From Rhynchopus sp. YZ270_cl-10 (taxonomy: Eukaryota; Euglenozoa; Diplonemea; Diplonemida; Diplonemidae), in assembly GCA_964035575.1 (NCBI GenBank), contig OZ037894.1:62001-126000 (forward strand): a stretch of 64,000 bases of DNA, given 5' to 3'. The notes below the pieces were generated by a model. The model did not search any database, was not told where the DNA came from, and saw nothing but the letters and a program-made list of their open reading frames with translations. The position numbers and the translations under genes are program-made. This document shows, piece by piece, positions 22,399 through 36,000 of this stretch (position 1 is its first letter; the number at the start of each line of letters is the position of its first letter).

Positions 22399-22807
22399 AA
22401 AGAGGAAGAACAGCAACAAAAAAATGACGTTGCGAAGGCAAACGCCCTAATGGGATGTATGCACACTCACAACAGAGAACGGGAGATAACAATAGGAAAC
22501 AGCAACAACAGCACCTTGCAGCACAGAACGTGCCACAAAACTGTAAAAAGCAAAAACGAAAACAAACGTGCTGTTGATGCAAAGACAAGACCACTGGGGA
22601 GGACGGTACCGCGGTTGGGGTTACATATTATATTTTGGTGTAAAAGGGGCAGGGGAAACAACAACTAGAATACTGGGAAGGGGTGTGCGGCACCTCCAAG
22701 AAAAAGCATTTATGCACAAAAAGGACACATGTTTGACGCATCTCATAAGCATGGCTGCATGCAAAGGGGGCAGAGCAGACCCCAAAGCTTTGGCCACTAC
22801 AGATGCA

Positions 22808-22826
22808 GAAGATAACCCTCACAAAG
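22808..22826 (-). promoter_or_regulatory. Recurrent inter-gene motif, copy 2
   Basis: The minus strand has CTTTGTGAGGGTTATCTTC, the same flank as the weak copy at 22381 with the full GGGTTATCTT core. Confidence 0.35.
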
Positions 22827-23019
22827 CACACAGCGACGTTGCACAACAGAAGCCCTTCTGCTTCTCAGCAAAGGGGTTGGTGTGTTGACACAGGTGCTCT
22901 CTCAACTAGCGTTTCGTGCTGACGCCTTCGTGGTGCGTGGGTGGTGTTGGCTCGAGACCGAGGCACACCCACACCCATACCCATGCACACATGTCCAGCG
23001 TAGCTTCTGGAACCGCAAC

Positions 23020-23036
23020 AAATACCCTCACACAGC
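23020..23036 (-). promoter_or_regulatory. Recurrent inter-gene motif, weak copy
   Basis: The minus strand has GCTGTGTGAGGGTATTT. It is closest to the 22381 variant. Confidence 0.25.
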
Positions 23037-23921
23037 AAACAACAACTAGGATGGGTGTGGCCACGCATCGTGTTGTCTTGTTCTGTCACCCTCAGTCGAA
23101 TGTACAGTCAGTCAGATCGGCGCCATCTGCAGACACACACACGCTAACAAAAAATCAAACACAGAAGAAAGGAACGACAAAGGGACACAGCAGGCTGCTG
23201 GTGTGGGATGTGGATGGCTGTCCTTGATGGACGCCGCACATAGGAACACACCTTGGCACAGCACAGCGCACCCAGTGTCCTCCCTCCCCTGTGCTCTTTT
23301 ATTCGTTTTTTCACTTCTCGCGTATCCGCAAAAGGCACAATATACAAAAAAAGACTGCAATTTCGAAAGAAAATACAAAAAAATTGTGATGTGGAAACGA
23401 TTGCATTTGGTTGCGTGTTGGTGTGACCCAAACAGCACACTCAAACGACGCTTTTGCACATTCAGTGTAGTGAAGACCCTCAATCAACCTGGACACTTGG
23501 TTTGTGCTGTTGGGAGGGGTGTCTGCAAACAGACACACGCTTCTCAACAGCAGCACACTTGTGTCCTTCTCAAAAACAACACCATGTACGTAGAAGCAGG
23601 GAGGAAGAGATGGAGGGGAGGGGGTTTGAAAAAGTTTGTAAAGTTTGTTTCAACTTTGTTTGGAGGGGAGGGGAGGGGGAGAGAGGAAGAGGAGGAGGAA
23701 CAACAAATAGGGGGTGGAAGTGGAAAGTGGGTCGGTTGGGGATGGACCCATCCTTAATTTTAAGAAATAAAAAATGTGGAGGAGGAGGAACATCGGGGAC
23801 AAGAGAGAGAGAGCGAGGTGGCAGAAGCCACACACTTTTTTGCAGTTTCTCACTTTATATAAGACCTGTGGGGGGGCAGGTTCCATGCATTGTTCTACAC
23901 AAACTTGTTTTAAAAAGATCT

Positions 23922-23927
23922 TTTATT
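23922..23927 (-). terminator. AATAAA polyadenylation signal candidate
   Basis: AATAAA on the minus strand lies 159 nt downstream of the giant gene's stop codon, in a T/A-rich stretch. Confidence 0.4.
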
Positions 23928-24085
23928 TTTTTCTTTTGCTTTTTTGTTTTCTTTACCTTTGCTATAATTTGTATCTCTCCTTGTTCCCTTCCCACTGCTC
24001 CTTTTTTTCATATTTCTCTTTTGTTGGATTTATATCATTTCGCCTCTGTCTTTGTTTTGTGATGTTGTTGCCAACCATTGTCTCT

Positions 24086-27000
24086 CTACAGTGCAAACAG
24101 CGCCAGCACAGCCACACACAGTGTGACCCACAGGGTGGGCACCAAGACACCGCCCGAAGTAGGGATGGGGATAATGTTGGGGTCGAAGGTGACTGGCGGG
24201 ACGCTTGTTGGTGGTGCGGCTGTCGGGGGTGCAGTTGGCACAACCGGTGGCTGCGGTGTTGGTGGCGACATGCTTGTGGGCTGCGATGTTGTGGGTGGGA
24301 CGTTTGTTGGCGGTGCAGGTGTTGGTGGGGGTGGCGGCACGGGTGTGTTCGCCACACCAACCTGCATGTTCGATGTGGACGCAGTGGCGAAGGGGGAGGT
24401 GACGCCCGGTGTGGGCGACTGCTTCAGGATACTGTTCGGGTCGGCCAAGTCGGCAACAATGGCGTCCTTGACTGCAGTGGAGACCGCAGCCGCGTCGACC
24501 GTGACAGCCGTCTCAATCTCAAACTCCGTGACAACGTCGACTGTGGTCGCAAGCGCAAAGAAGGAGCGGTACGCAGCCGCGCCTGCCCCGCCCGCAACAG
24601 TCGCAATGCCGGTGCAGTTCGGGTCTGCCGTAATGTTGCACGGCGCCGCTGTTGGCGGGAGTGTCGGCGGCGCAGCTGTGATCGTCTTGTCGACGCACCT
24701 GCCTGAGATCTTGTCAGCAGCGGTGATGCCGCCGCCGCCAAGCTTCGCACACACCCACTTCAGGAAGGCTGCCTTGATGACGGGGTTCCCCTTCTTCAGC
24801 AGCTTCAGCATCTGGATCTCGGCGTCCCCCTTGCGCACGTTGTTCACAAACGGCATTGCCAGCGCCTCGGTGTCGAACGCCGCAAGCGACAGCCCGGACA
24901 GCGTGATCACCTCCGGCGGCGGCGTCGGTGCGCGTGTCACGTTGCCTGACGACGCAGGGTAGTCGACCGGGAACTCCAGCGTCACCATGTTCCCGGTGCA
25001 CAGCTTCATCTGGTCAGACACCCCGCTTGTGCACACAACGGTGAGCTGCATCTGTGCACACGGCTCCGTCACGTACAGCTGTGTCAGCTGCGTCCACCCA
25101 CCCTGGAACGAGTACGTCGGCTTGTTGATGAAGTCCAACGCATTCGGCTTCGCGTGCGCAAAGTACGAGTTGTGCACCTTGTCGAGGCACACCCCGCTCA
25201 CCTTGACACTCGAGTTCGAGTCCGAGCGCACTGCGTCCCCCATCACGTCCACCACACTCAGCATCAGCGCAAACGGCTTACCAGGCTCAGGGTAGTACGT
25301 CGTCGACTTGCACGCCGTCCCAGAGCACATCCAGTGGTTCCCGCCCGGGCGCAGTGCCGCCGCATCCTGCATGTTGACCTCAAACAGGAAGGTGTCGTCG
25401 GGCTTCGCAAACGTGGCCGCAGGGTTCGTGCTCACGTCCCCCTTCCCGTACTTGTAGTTCAGCTGCGTTGTCGACAGGTAGAACCGCGTCAGCCCAGACT
25501 GCTTCCACCCCGCCATCTTCCCGTACGAGATGTCCTTGAAGGTCGCCTCCCCGCCCTTCAGTTTGAACGAGAACGCCGGCACGTTCCACCCAGACGACTC
25601 CTTCGGCATGCACTTTGGCAGCGACGCAATCTTCTTCCCCCAGCCACACGCCCCCGACGTCCCCTTCCCGTCCACGCACGTGTCAAGCACCCACTTCCCT
25701 GACTTCGACTTGTCCACGTTACTGCACGGCACGGCCAGCGGGCGCAGCTGCACGGGTGCCGCACTCCCCTTGTCCTCGGGGTGCTTCACCTGGATCCCGT
25801 CCAGCCCAAGTGCCACCACCTTCATTGTGAAGTTGTAGCCGCGGCCCCACGTCGCAGGGTGCGGCTTGCTCCATGGCCGGCCCATGTGGCTGTCCCGCCC
25901 GTTCTTTGCCCCCATCCCGCCAAGGCCGAGCGGCACCCATCCCTTCATCACCTGCTTCACAAGCATCAGGTGAGCCGTGGGCAGTCCTGCCGGCGGTGTG
26001 GGGCAGATCGGCTTCATCGGCTTCCACACCTTCGAGCTGTTTGTGCTGTTGCTGTTCGCGTTCGAGCTGTTCACACCCGTCATGTCCATCGGAGGCACAC
26101 ACGGCACACCGATGCGCGCAAACGCTGCAAGACGCACAGCACGCCTCACAAAGTGCAGCGGGCCCACATCCGCAATCGCGGCAAACGGCGTCGGGCCCGA
26201 CGTTGTCATCGGCGCCACAGCCTGCACGGTGAAGAACCACGGCACGTGCTCGCACGCCGGCATCCCCGATACCGCCACCTGCTGTGCTGTCGCCTCGTGG
26301 TCTGCAGCAATCTGCGGCCGCCAGGCCTCACACGCAGCCGTGCGCGTCGTCTGGTTCGACCGGATCTGGAACGTGCCCACACCGCGGCGTGCGACGCCCG
26401 TCCACGTCACCGTCGTGGTCGACGTGTTCGACTTCTGCGTCCCGGTCAGCGTGAACTGCATGTGGTTGTCCCCCACAACAGGCATCCCCTTCGCGTCCAC
26501 CACCTGGAACGACAGGCTGCTCCCAACCCCGGTCACTGCCGCAGGCGCACCCGAGAGCGTGCGTCCCCACAGGCGCGTGAAGTTCGGTCGCGACAGCACG
26601 CTCCCCTCGTTCGGCGCACCCGCAATCATCAGCCCGACCGGCGCCTCGACCGTGAACGTCACTGCCGTCGTCGGCGCTGTGGTCCCTGTCGGGAACCCGG
26701 TGAAGGCACCCGCCTTGAGCTGGCACGTCCCGACAGCCGCAAACACACCTGCAATCTCAATCGCGTCGCCGGTGCCGGCAGCCCCAGTCTTCGGGTCCTT
26801 CGTGTTCGCAATCGCACACGTTGTTGTCCCACTCGCACACGCGAAGCACCCCTCGGGCACCATCTCCGTCGGCACTGCTGTCACAGACGCACCCGCCGCC
26901 CAGGACACACCGCCAATCCCGCGGAACTTCCCAGTCGTGTCCCATGCAGCAAGCCCGACGTGCACGGTGCGGTTGTACACACTGTACGCCTTGCCCGTTG

Positions 27001-30000
27001 TCGTGGCCGGGACTTCGAGCGTCTGCGACGACGCCCACTTCCAGTCCGCAAGCGACGTGTCCGTGTACGCAACCTTGAAGGTCTGGCTCGTCCCGTTCAC
27101 AAGCGATGCAGGCGACGTCACCACCACGTCGCACGAGCACGCAGCCGTCGTCCCTGCCGTGAGCCCGGTCAGCCCAAGCTTGAAGGTCGCCACACCACCC
27201 ATGTAGGTCGCGTTCGGCGACACCCACGCTGTCCCGCACGAGCCGCACGTCACCGTTGCCGTCGACACACCGCGCACAGCCGACACGTACCACTTGTCCG
27301 ACGCAGTCTGTGCCCCCGGCGCCTGCCCAATTGCGTACGCGTTGAACGTGCAGTAGCCCTCACCCACAACGCGGTCCGCCGTGCACGCAGCCCCGCCTGC
27401 CGACGAGCGCGACGACGACGACGCCGACGGGAGGGTGTCCACCGCCATCGCCCCCGCCTCCACAGAGAAGTGCACCATCGGCGCCTTCTTCTCCCCGAAG
27501 AACCCTGTCGGCACCCCGGCCGCACCCGTCACCACAAACGACAGCGACAGCTGCATCGCCGCCTTGGACACCTCGACAGTCGCCTGCCCGGCAGCCCCGA
27601 CGGGCGTCGTCTTCTCGACCACAGGCATCGGGATCCCGTTGTACACCTTCGTACCCTCCGTCAGGCGCAGCCCGCTTGTGCTCCCGTACGTCACCGTCAC
27701 CGCACTCCCGTTCAGCAGCGCAGTCGGGTCCGACGGCAGCTTCCCGGACGCAGACATCGACGCCGCCGCACGGTGGTTCGCCGCACGTGTCTGGTACATG
27801 CGCTGCAGCGCGTACTCCGTCGGCGGCCCGCCCACAGCGTACGCCCTGTCCCCAAGGTCGTCCGCAGCGTACACGTCGAACATCCACGACGCCTTCGCCC
27901 CCGCAGCCGTCATCTTGCGCAGCATGTACCTCTCGTAGTGGAACGCCGGCACCGCAATGATCTGTGTCGCGTCCGTCAGCACCGTCAGCGGCGACGCCTT
28001 CCCGGCAAAGGACACGCTGCACTGGTAGCAGGCACGCAGGAAGAAGGCACGCACCGTCGCACTCCCGCCCACAGCGTTCACGCTGCTGCCCCCAGGGCTC
28101 GACACAGGCGAGGTCACAACCGCCGCCACACCAGCACCGTTCCCGGCCCCACCCTGGCGCGCAAACGCTGCCGACGTTGTCCCCTCCCACGCAGGGATGT
28201 TGTGCGCGTCCACACGCACCGCGCCCACAGAGAACGGCTTGCGCCTGCGCACGGCCGTCAGCGGCACGCCCCCGAGCAGCCACGCCATCCCGCATGTCTG
28301 CACCGTGTACACAAGCGCTGATCCCGGCACCGCCACTGCCGCCGTGTACGCCCGCAGTGGGAACGAGCTGCGCACAGCCATGTGGCGTCCGACCAGCGCT
28401 GCTGGTGGCGTCAGCCTGTAGTCAAGCCACACCTGGCAACGTCCGCACGGACGTGCGAAGAAGAAGTTCAGACTCCCGCTCGACGCCCCCGACAGCGTCA
28501 CACGGTCCGCAGCGGCCGCAAACTCCGCTGCCGACACTGCTGCGTTGCAGCCCGACGGCGGCGCAGACCCCCCAGCAGCCGCAGCACGCGCAGCACCGTC
28601 GTGCACGAACCCACCGTTTCCGTAGCGCATCTGTGCCAGCGTCGCCCCGCTCTCACCCATCCACACAGACCGCACCCACACCTCGCGCGTCCACCCCGAG
28701 GTGGAAGGCTCGTTCATCGCCCACACCCCGGCAAAGCGCTGCACGTTCTCCACCTTGACGGCAAACATGTCGCCCACACGGATCGCCGACGTCGAGTCCG
28801 GCAGCGTCTGGTCGTACACCTCCATGACGTCCATGCGCGGCGCCTTGACCGAGAACGGCTTCGACAGCTTGCTCCGGTCCGCAAAGATCGGGAGTGCGTC
28901 CGACGGGTCCGTCGACCCCACACCAAGCCCGTCCAGACACGTCGCCGCAGTCTTGCCCCCGTAGCACAGGTCGAGCTGCAGCGTGCACGCCTCGCACTCC
29001 GTCGACAGCACGCTCCACGGCACCGCCACACCCCCGCGTGTCGACACGGCGGCCGTCGCAGACTCAACCCACGTCGTCGTCTTCACGGTCCCCTCCACCA
29101 GGCGCGTCGTCTCACTCGCAAGCGAACCTGCCAGGTCGTACACCTTCAGCGTCCCTCCGTCGTTGCAGCCGGTCCAGCTCCGCTTCGCCACACGCACCAG
29201 GATGTCCTTTGTGAACGACCACGCACGCGCCCCGCTCGTCGTCCGCACCACCGTCTGGATCGGGAACGGCAGCCCTGCCACAGCACCCCCGGACGCGTAG
29301 CTCCACCCCGCCCCGGGCACACCTGTTCCGTACGTCCTGTAGTTGCTCGTCGACGTCTGCAGGCGGCGCTTCGTCGGGCACTCGTCGTCCACGCTCACTG
29401 TTGTGTTCACCTCCCACTTCGACAGCGTCTCCGTCGCCGACACCCACATGTACTGCGCCGTTGTTGCGACTGCGGTGATCGTCCCCCCGACGTCCGACTG
29501 CACCGCCCCCGCCACACTCGCCGTTGTGTTTGTCGTCACCTTGTCGCGCCCGTAGAACGTGAAGGACACCTTCAGGCCAGTCGTCGCGACTGTGTGCGTG
29601 ATGGCCGCCCCGCGTGTCACCGAGTTGTTCTTCATCAGCGACGCCGCTGCCGTCGTCGCCCCAGACTCAAGCAGGTACTGCGTCCCTGCCGTGAGCGTGT
29701 ACCCGAGCTGGCTGTCGTACGCCCAGTACCGCAGCGTCGTGCTTGTCCCTACGGTGAAGTACGACGCCACCGTGAACGTCGCTGTCGTCGCCGCCCCGCA
29801 CGCCGACGTCGTCCCGTGCACGAAGCTCTGCGACGCCGGCTCCACCGCGTACACCGTGGCGCGTGTCTGCGTCGTCGGCGTGATCCACAGGCTGATTGTC
29901 ACACACCGGTTCGCCACCGTCGACATCACCTCCGCAGACCCGTCCCACGCCGCCTCGCACACCTTGAACATCGCCTTGCGTGCAGGCGCCCCGGTCCCGG

Positions 30001-33000
30001 AGTACTTGAGCGTCACCGACCCGGCACCCTGCGGCGCCACTGCCAGCACCGCTGCGTCCGGCTGCGTCCGCGTCGCCACCACCGTCAGGTTCCCGTACGT
30101 GTACGTGTTCGTCCCAATCGTCTCCAGCGACGACGGGTTGTACGCAGAGTCGAGCACAATCGTCCCACTCGTCCACACCTCCGTACCGTACGTCCACGCA
30201 GGTGCCCCCGACGGGCTCGACCCGGCCCCACCAGCCTGCGCCACCGTCACGTTGCGCGACGACGTGTCGTCCACAACCGTCCCCGTCGAGGACGTGTTCA
30301 CAAACTTCACGTCCACAGTGATCCCCGCCCCGAACTCGCTCACAGTGGCCGTGTATTCCGTGCACACACCCGTCGCAGACGACGCGCACAGCGACGTCAC
30401 CCCGCCCCCGACAGACACAAGCTGGATCGACGTCGTTGTTGTCACTGCCGCCGCCACCGCCGCCTCACGCTGCGACAGCGTCACCGCAGACGTGCACGTG
30501 TACGCCGACGTCCCCGTCGGGCGCGACCCAGCCGCCGCCTGCGCCCCGCTCGCGTACCGGATCCCGACTGCGCTGAACACAACCTTCACGTCTGCCGTCG
30601 CCCCGAGTGCAGGCACCGTTGTGTTGTCGAAGTACAGGCGGCTGAAGTTCGCGACTGCCGTCCCCATGTTCGCGCGGGCACCCATCTGCGACCACCACGC
30701 CGTCTTCGTCTCCCCGACCTTGTACAGCGGGTACACGCCCGCAGGCGTCACAGACGTGTTCGAGTTCGTCATCACCCACCAGCGCGGGTACACTGCGTTC
30801 GTCCCAGTCATCCCGGTCACCCCCGCCGACACCGTCAGCGCAAACTCGTCCGACATCACCGCCCCGGTCGTGATCTGCACCGCCGCCGACGAGCACTCGA
30901 GTGTCACAGCCTCCTCCGTCCACGTCAGTGTAGTTGTCCCGCGCTGCGTCCCGTCCGCCGCGTACTCAGACGAGTCCGGCCCTGCGCCCCAGGTTGTGTG
31001 GAACGTGAACGCACACCGGTTGCACGGCACATGTGGGCGCATCGTCCACTGTGCGCCCCACGACCCTGTCGCCCCGGCCACAGACGCAGCCGCTGCAAGC
31101 GTCTTCGTCGGGTACTTCTCCACAAGACACCCCTTCCCGCTTGGGCTGCTGTACGCACACTGCCCTGCCACCCAGTTCGCTGCGTCCGGTGTCATGCGCA
31201 GCTTGTCCCGGTTCGACGCCCCGTCAGTCGGACCAGGCCCGTCCAGCAGCGCAAACACCTCCCCGTAGTGGAAGTCGTCGTACACGAAGGTCTGTGCCCC
31301 TGTGCTCGGCGCCGCAATGTACGACCCGGGCCGCACCGCCACCGAGATCCCCTCGCGCACAGTCCCGGAGGCCGCTGCAGGCGTCACCTCGACGGTGCTT
31401 GCGGGCACGCGCACAGGCGTCACCACGTTCGCCTTCACAGTGTTGGTCCCGTCTGAGAAGGTGAAGACAAGCGTGCACCCGCCCGCCGACGAGAACCGCG
31501 AGCACGCGTTGTCCACAACGTACACACGGAACACGAAGGCAAACGAGAACGCGTTCCCGATGGTCTCCATAAGCGCCGCCTTCGACAGGATCTGCGGGGC
31601 CGTCACAAAGGTCTCGTCCGGGTACCTGCTGTACAGCACCATGTTGTCTGTCGTTGCCGTCCCGACCGTCGCCGTCACCTTCCATCCGGACAGCGCACCC
31701 CACACCTTTGGCAGTGCCTTCAGCGACGCGTCACGCGGCACGTACGTCAGCTGGTACGGCACAAGCGCCTCGAGGTACGACCCGGACACGGCAGTGATGC
31801 TCCCCGCCACAGACGCCGTCGCCGCCGTCATGGTCCCGATAAACGCAGGCGACGGCGAGCGCGTCGCCGCAAGCCCGCCCGCCACGTCCCACGGGTCCAC
31901 ACGCACAGGGTCCACTGCCGCCAGCACCGCCCGCGACACCTCGACCACAAAGCGCGTCCACGACAGGTGAACCGCCCCGCCCGTCGTCACCCCCTGGTAC
32001 GTCACGTTCAGGTATACCGTCGTCGATGCCAGCGCTCCGTCCTTCAGCTTCGGCGTGAAGGTGTACGACGCCGTCCCGCCAAGTCCCCACACCTCCGCCG
32101 GGAGCAGCGGCTGCGACCCCACCGTCGACCCGAGGGCTGTTGCCACCTGCGGCGGTGCAGCAGACGCAGAGTAGTTCGCGCCGTAGTCGTCCTGCGCGTA
32201 CAGCACCTGCACCGTCCCGTTCGCCGCAAACTCGCTCGGCCCGTCCCGGCGTGCCTGCAGGCTCAGCGTGCACGGCAGTCCGTGCACGCACTTCTTCAGG
32301 TAGCACGTCGTCACCCCCGTCGTGGCACACCCGGTCGTCTTCATCGCCGTCCCCTTGAACGCGGTGTTCGGCTCGTTCCCGTCCAGCGCCACACCGTTCG
32401 GTGCCTTGGCCGCCACGTTCACCCACTGCGCAGGCGACAGCAGCTGCACCCCGCTCTGCGTCGTTGCCTCAAACCGCACCCCGCACCCGAACTCCCCCGC
32501 CGGGCACGCAGACCGGTACTGCAGCGACAGACGCACCTGCCCAGACTGGGTGAACTGGCGCAGACCGTTCCGCTCCCACCCATACTGTGTGGCGTTCGCC
32601 TGCTTGCACGCGCCCCCAATCGCCCACACCGTGAACGGGCCCGGCGACACACTCGGATCCACCTGCGATGCCGCCACACACTCGAGCCCTGCGAACGCCG
32701 TCGCCTGCGCACACCGCTTCACCACCAGCGGGAACGACCCAAACGGCACAGGCAGCTTGTCCTTCGTCGCCACCTGCACGTCGTACACAACCACTGCCCC
32801 AGACGTCAGCAGCGGCGTGCGCGACACCATCCCCGTTGTCGCGTCCGTCACAGACGCCGCACTCACCGCCGAGGCCCCGTACAGCGTCTCGAGCGTCGTC
32901 GCCGTTGTGAACTGCATGAAGCGCAGCGACGAGTTGAACGCCAGCGTCGACGTCACCGTCAGCTGCGACGGCGGGATGTTCGAGTCGCGCCAGTACCCGC

Positions 33001-36000
33001 TCCCGCCTCCGTACTTCTTCAGCCCGCGGTTGTACAGCTGGTACACCACACCCTTCTTCGTCACCTGCTTCGCCGACGCGTTCCCCATTGCCGTCGCCGT
33101 CGCCTCCCCAGCCTTGAACACACAGATCTTGTACTGCCCAGACGTGGCCGGGTACAGCGCAGGCGGCAGCGCAAACGCCGATGCCGTCGTCGTGCCCCAC
33201 GTGTCCGCCACCATTGCCGACGCGTTTGTTGTCCGCACCAGCTGGAACCACTCCGGCGCCCCGGTTGCGCTCCCCGCCACAGTTGACGGCGTCGGGCACA
33301 CCTGCGTGTCATTCGCAATCGTCACCAGGTCGGTTGTGAACCCGGAGGCCCCGTTCAGCGCCGTGCAGTTCACTCCGCTCGAAGTCCCGCACCACGACGA
33401 CACAGACACCTGCTCCCCAGTCGTGTCCCACGTGCTCTCCATCGTCCGCAAGTCGAACACAGACATGTTCGCCTGCGCAGACCCTACAATCATCTCCAGG
33501 AACGCCGGGTGCGAGTGCAGCAGGTAGTCCCCCTCGCTGCTCGACGCCAGACGCAGCCACGGGTTTGCCACTGTCAGGCTTGTGTGGTTCACCTTGTAGC
33601 ACACCTGGTAGCTCCCCGGGTTCAGCGGGATGTGGAAGTACGCCCCAATCGACGTCCCCGACGTCGTCGACGCGAGGTACGGGCAGAACGGCGTCCCGCT
33701 CGTCGTGTCGTTGTCCGTGCACGTCCCCACGTTCGACACCGCGGCCGGCGACATGCAGTCCACCCCGACACCGGACCCGGCCCAGTTCGACAGCGTCCCC
33801 CACGTCGCCTCTGTGCTCGGGTCCTTCGGGAGACGCCCGACAGGGGTCTTCGACAGCACAAGCTTGAAGATGTTCTGTGCCTGCAGCTCTGTGTTCGACG
33901 CCGTGCTGCTGTACGTGTTGAAGACAAACCCGTCCGTCGCAGTCGCCGTCGCTGCCGTCACGTCCGCCACATACTGTGTCGACACACCCGCAAGCGCAGT
34001 CGCGTCCGCCTTCGCCTCCGACGAGTACAGGCTCACCGCAGGCCGCAGCGCCGCGTTTAGCGTCCACGACTTCACAAGCCCCATCTCTGTGCGGAACCCA
34101 GCACGCCCCGTCGCCGCCTGCACCAGGTGCTGCCCGCTGAGCCCCTGAGCCTCCTGCACCTCCACCCAGCGTGCCTTCAGTGCCGTCCCGCCCAGCCCGC
34201 CCTGAAGGAACACCGTGCGAATGCACACCTTGTACTGCGTGCGCGCGTCGTTCGTCGCCGCAGGCAGCACTGTACGCAGCTCCGCCACGTCGCTCGGCCC
34301 GTCCGCCGGCCCCAGGTCCGTCATCCCGAGCGCCGACGCCGTTGCCCCGGGCTCCGTCCACACGTGCACAGACGTCCCCCACTGCGTCAGGTTCGTCGAC
34401 CCGTCGTGGCACGCAGACCCCACGGCCACAATCTTCGCTGCGTCCTTTCCGGGGTTCGTGTCAAACACGTCCTGGCTTGCTGCCGGCGAGCACGTGTGGT
34501 TTACCGTCGGTGCGCACCGCAGGAACTGCACCTTCGACAGCCCCTGGTTCGTCGGCTGGTTCCCGGGCGTCACGTACCAACGCACCCCGTTGTCAATCAC
34601 CTTGTAGTCGTACGCGTTCGCGTCCGCAGACCCCGGGCGCCACCACGACATCCAGTCCTCAGACGACTGACGCAGCTGCACGCACAGCGAGTAGTTCCCC
34701 GGCGTGTGCGGCACCGTCAGGTAGAAGTCGACGGTGTTGTTGGCCCCGTCCGTCAGCAGGTTGAACTTCGACGTTGCCGCAGAGTAGATCTCCCCCTCCG
34801 AGCTCCCGGCCTGGTTCTGGCAGTAGCGGTTCTGCTCCATCGTGCTGAAGGGCACCAGCTTCGCGTACAGCGAGAAGTCCGCCGTAATCGTCCCGTTGTT
34901 GTCCGTCACAGCCAGCGTCCCCGTCGTCAGCTGCACGCGGAACCGCTTCAGCTCCCCACCCAGCAGCACCTCGCTGATGCGTGCCGGCGACACCTTCATT
35001 GCCGGCGCAGGCTTCACCTCCCAGGTCTCGTTGAACACGGCCCAGTTGTCCATCCCCGCCTGCTTGTAGCACACCTTGTAGAAGTTCGGCCCGTTCGACG
35101 TCGTGATGTGCGGAGGCATCACCACCACAGCCGCCACCGTCGCGTGCCCACCCGTGTACGTGTGGTCGTGTGGCACAATGTCGTCATAAATGTCGGGCGT
35201 CTTCGCCGCCAGCTCCGCCAGGTGAGGTTCTGTCGAGTTGCACGTTGCGTTCTGGCACATCGTCTGTGTCGGCCCCGCCAGCGCACAGGCGCGCACCGAC
35301 GCCGAGTCGTAGTACAGCCCAGACTGCGCAATCGACCCCGCACCAGTCACGTTGCAGATCAGCGACAGGTGTGCGTCTGCCAGCTTCCCCATGTTCCAGT
35401 TGTACGGGTTGATGTCGCAGTTCTTGTTCGCCGCCACAAGGCGCAGCACGTCCCCGGACGCCGGGCAGCCCCCGGCACACGCCTTCCGCGGGCCCACCTG
35501 CAGCGACACCGTTGCGTCCGTGACAAGGAACAGCGCCTCCATCCCTGCACGCATCTCCACCGCAGACAGCGACAGCGACGTCAGGGCAGACGTCGTCGGT
35601 GTGAAGTACGACGACGGCGACACCCACGCCCCACGCTCCAGCACGCTGTCCGGCATCGGCTTCGTCTTGTCGTTCCACGCCCCTGTCGTGCCCGACGGCG
35701 ACAGCGCAACCCAGTTGAAGAAGCGGTTTCTGTGGCACACAATGTAGTTTGTGATGTCCGGGACGGTGATGTAGTACGCCGCGTTCGACGACGCCGCCAC
35801 GTCCGACATCGACCCTGCGCACGCCGTCTTGTCCGTCTCGGCCCCGGCGTTGTTGCACTCCACCATACCACCGTCTTTGTTCTCCGCCCCCACAGAGGGG
35901 ATCGGGCGGAACGACGCGTAGTCACACGGCTTCCCCGCCTGCACCAGGCGTAGCACACTCCCCACAGTCTGCCCCACGCGGTCGCCTGTCGCGTACGTGC

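Larger units (their letters stand above)
21902..24085. other. 2.2-kb spacer without a supported gene
   Basis: It contains an 18-nt T run near 22040, a long purine tract (gaggggagggg type) at 23590-23710, scattered CA/GA-rich stretches, and three copies of the recurrent motif. ORFs on both strands are low-complexity or Cys/Phe runs from simple sequence, so I call none. Confidence 0.6.

Noticed and set aside
25781-33527. Long plus-strand ORFs opposite the giant gene (up to about 1000 codons)
   Set aside because: They are Arg/His/Pro-rich shadows of a GC-rich gene whose third positions are mostly C. They lack domain signals, while the minus-strand frame has a signal peptide, ordered modules and a GPI-like end.
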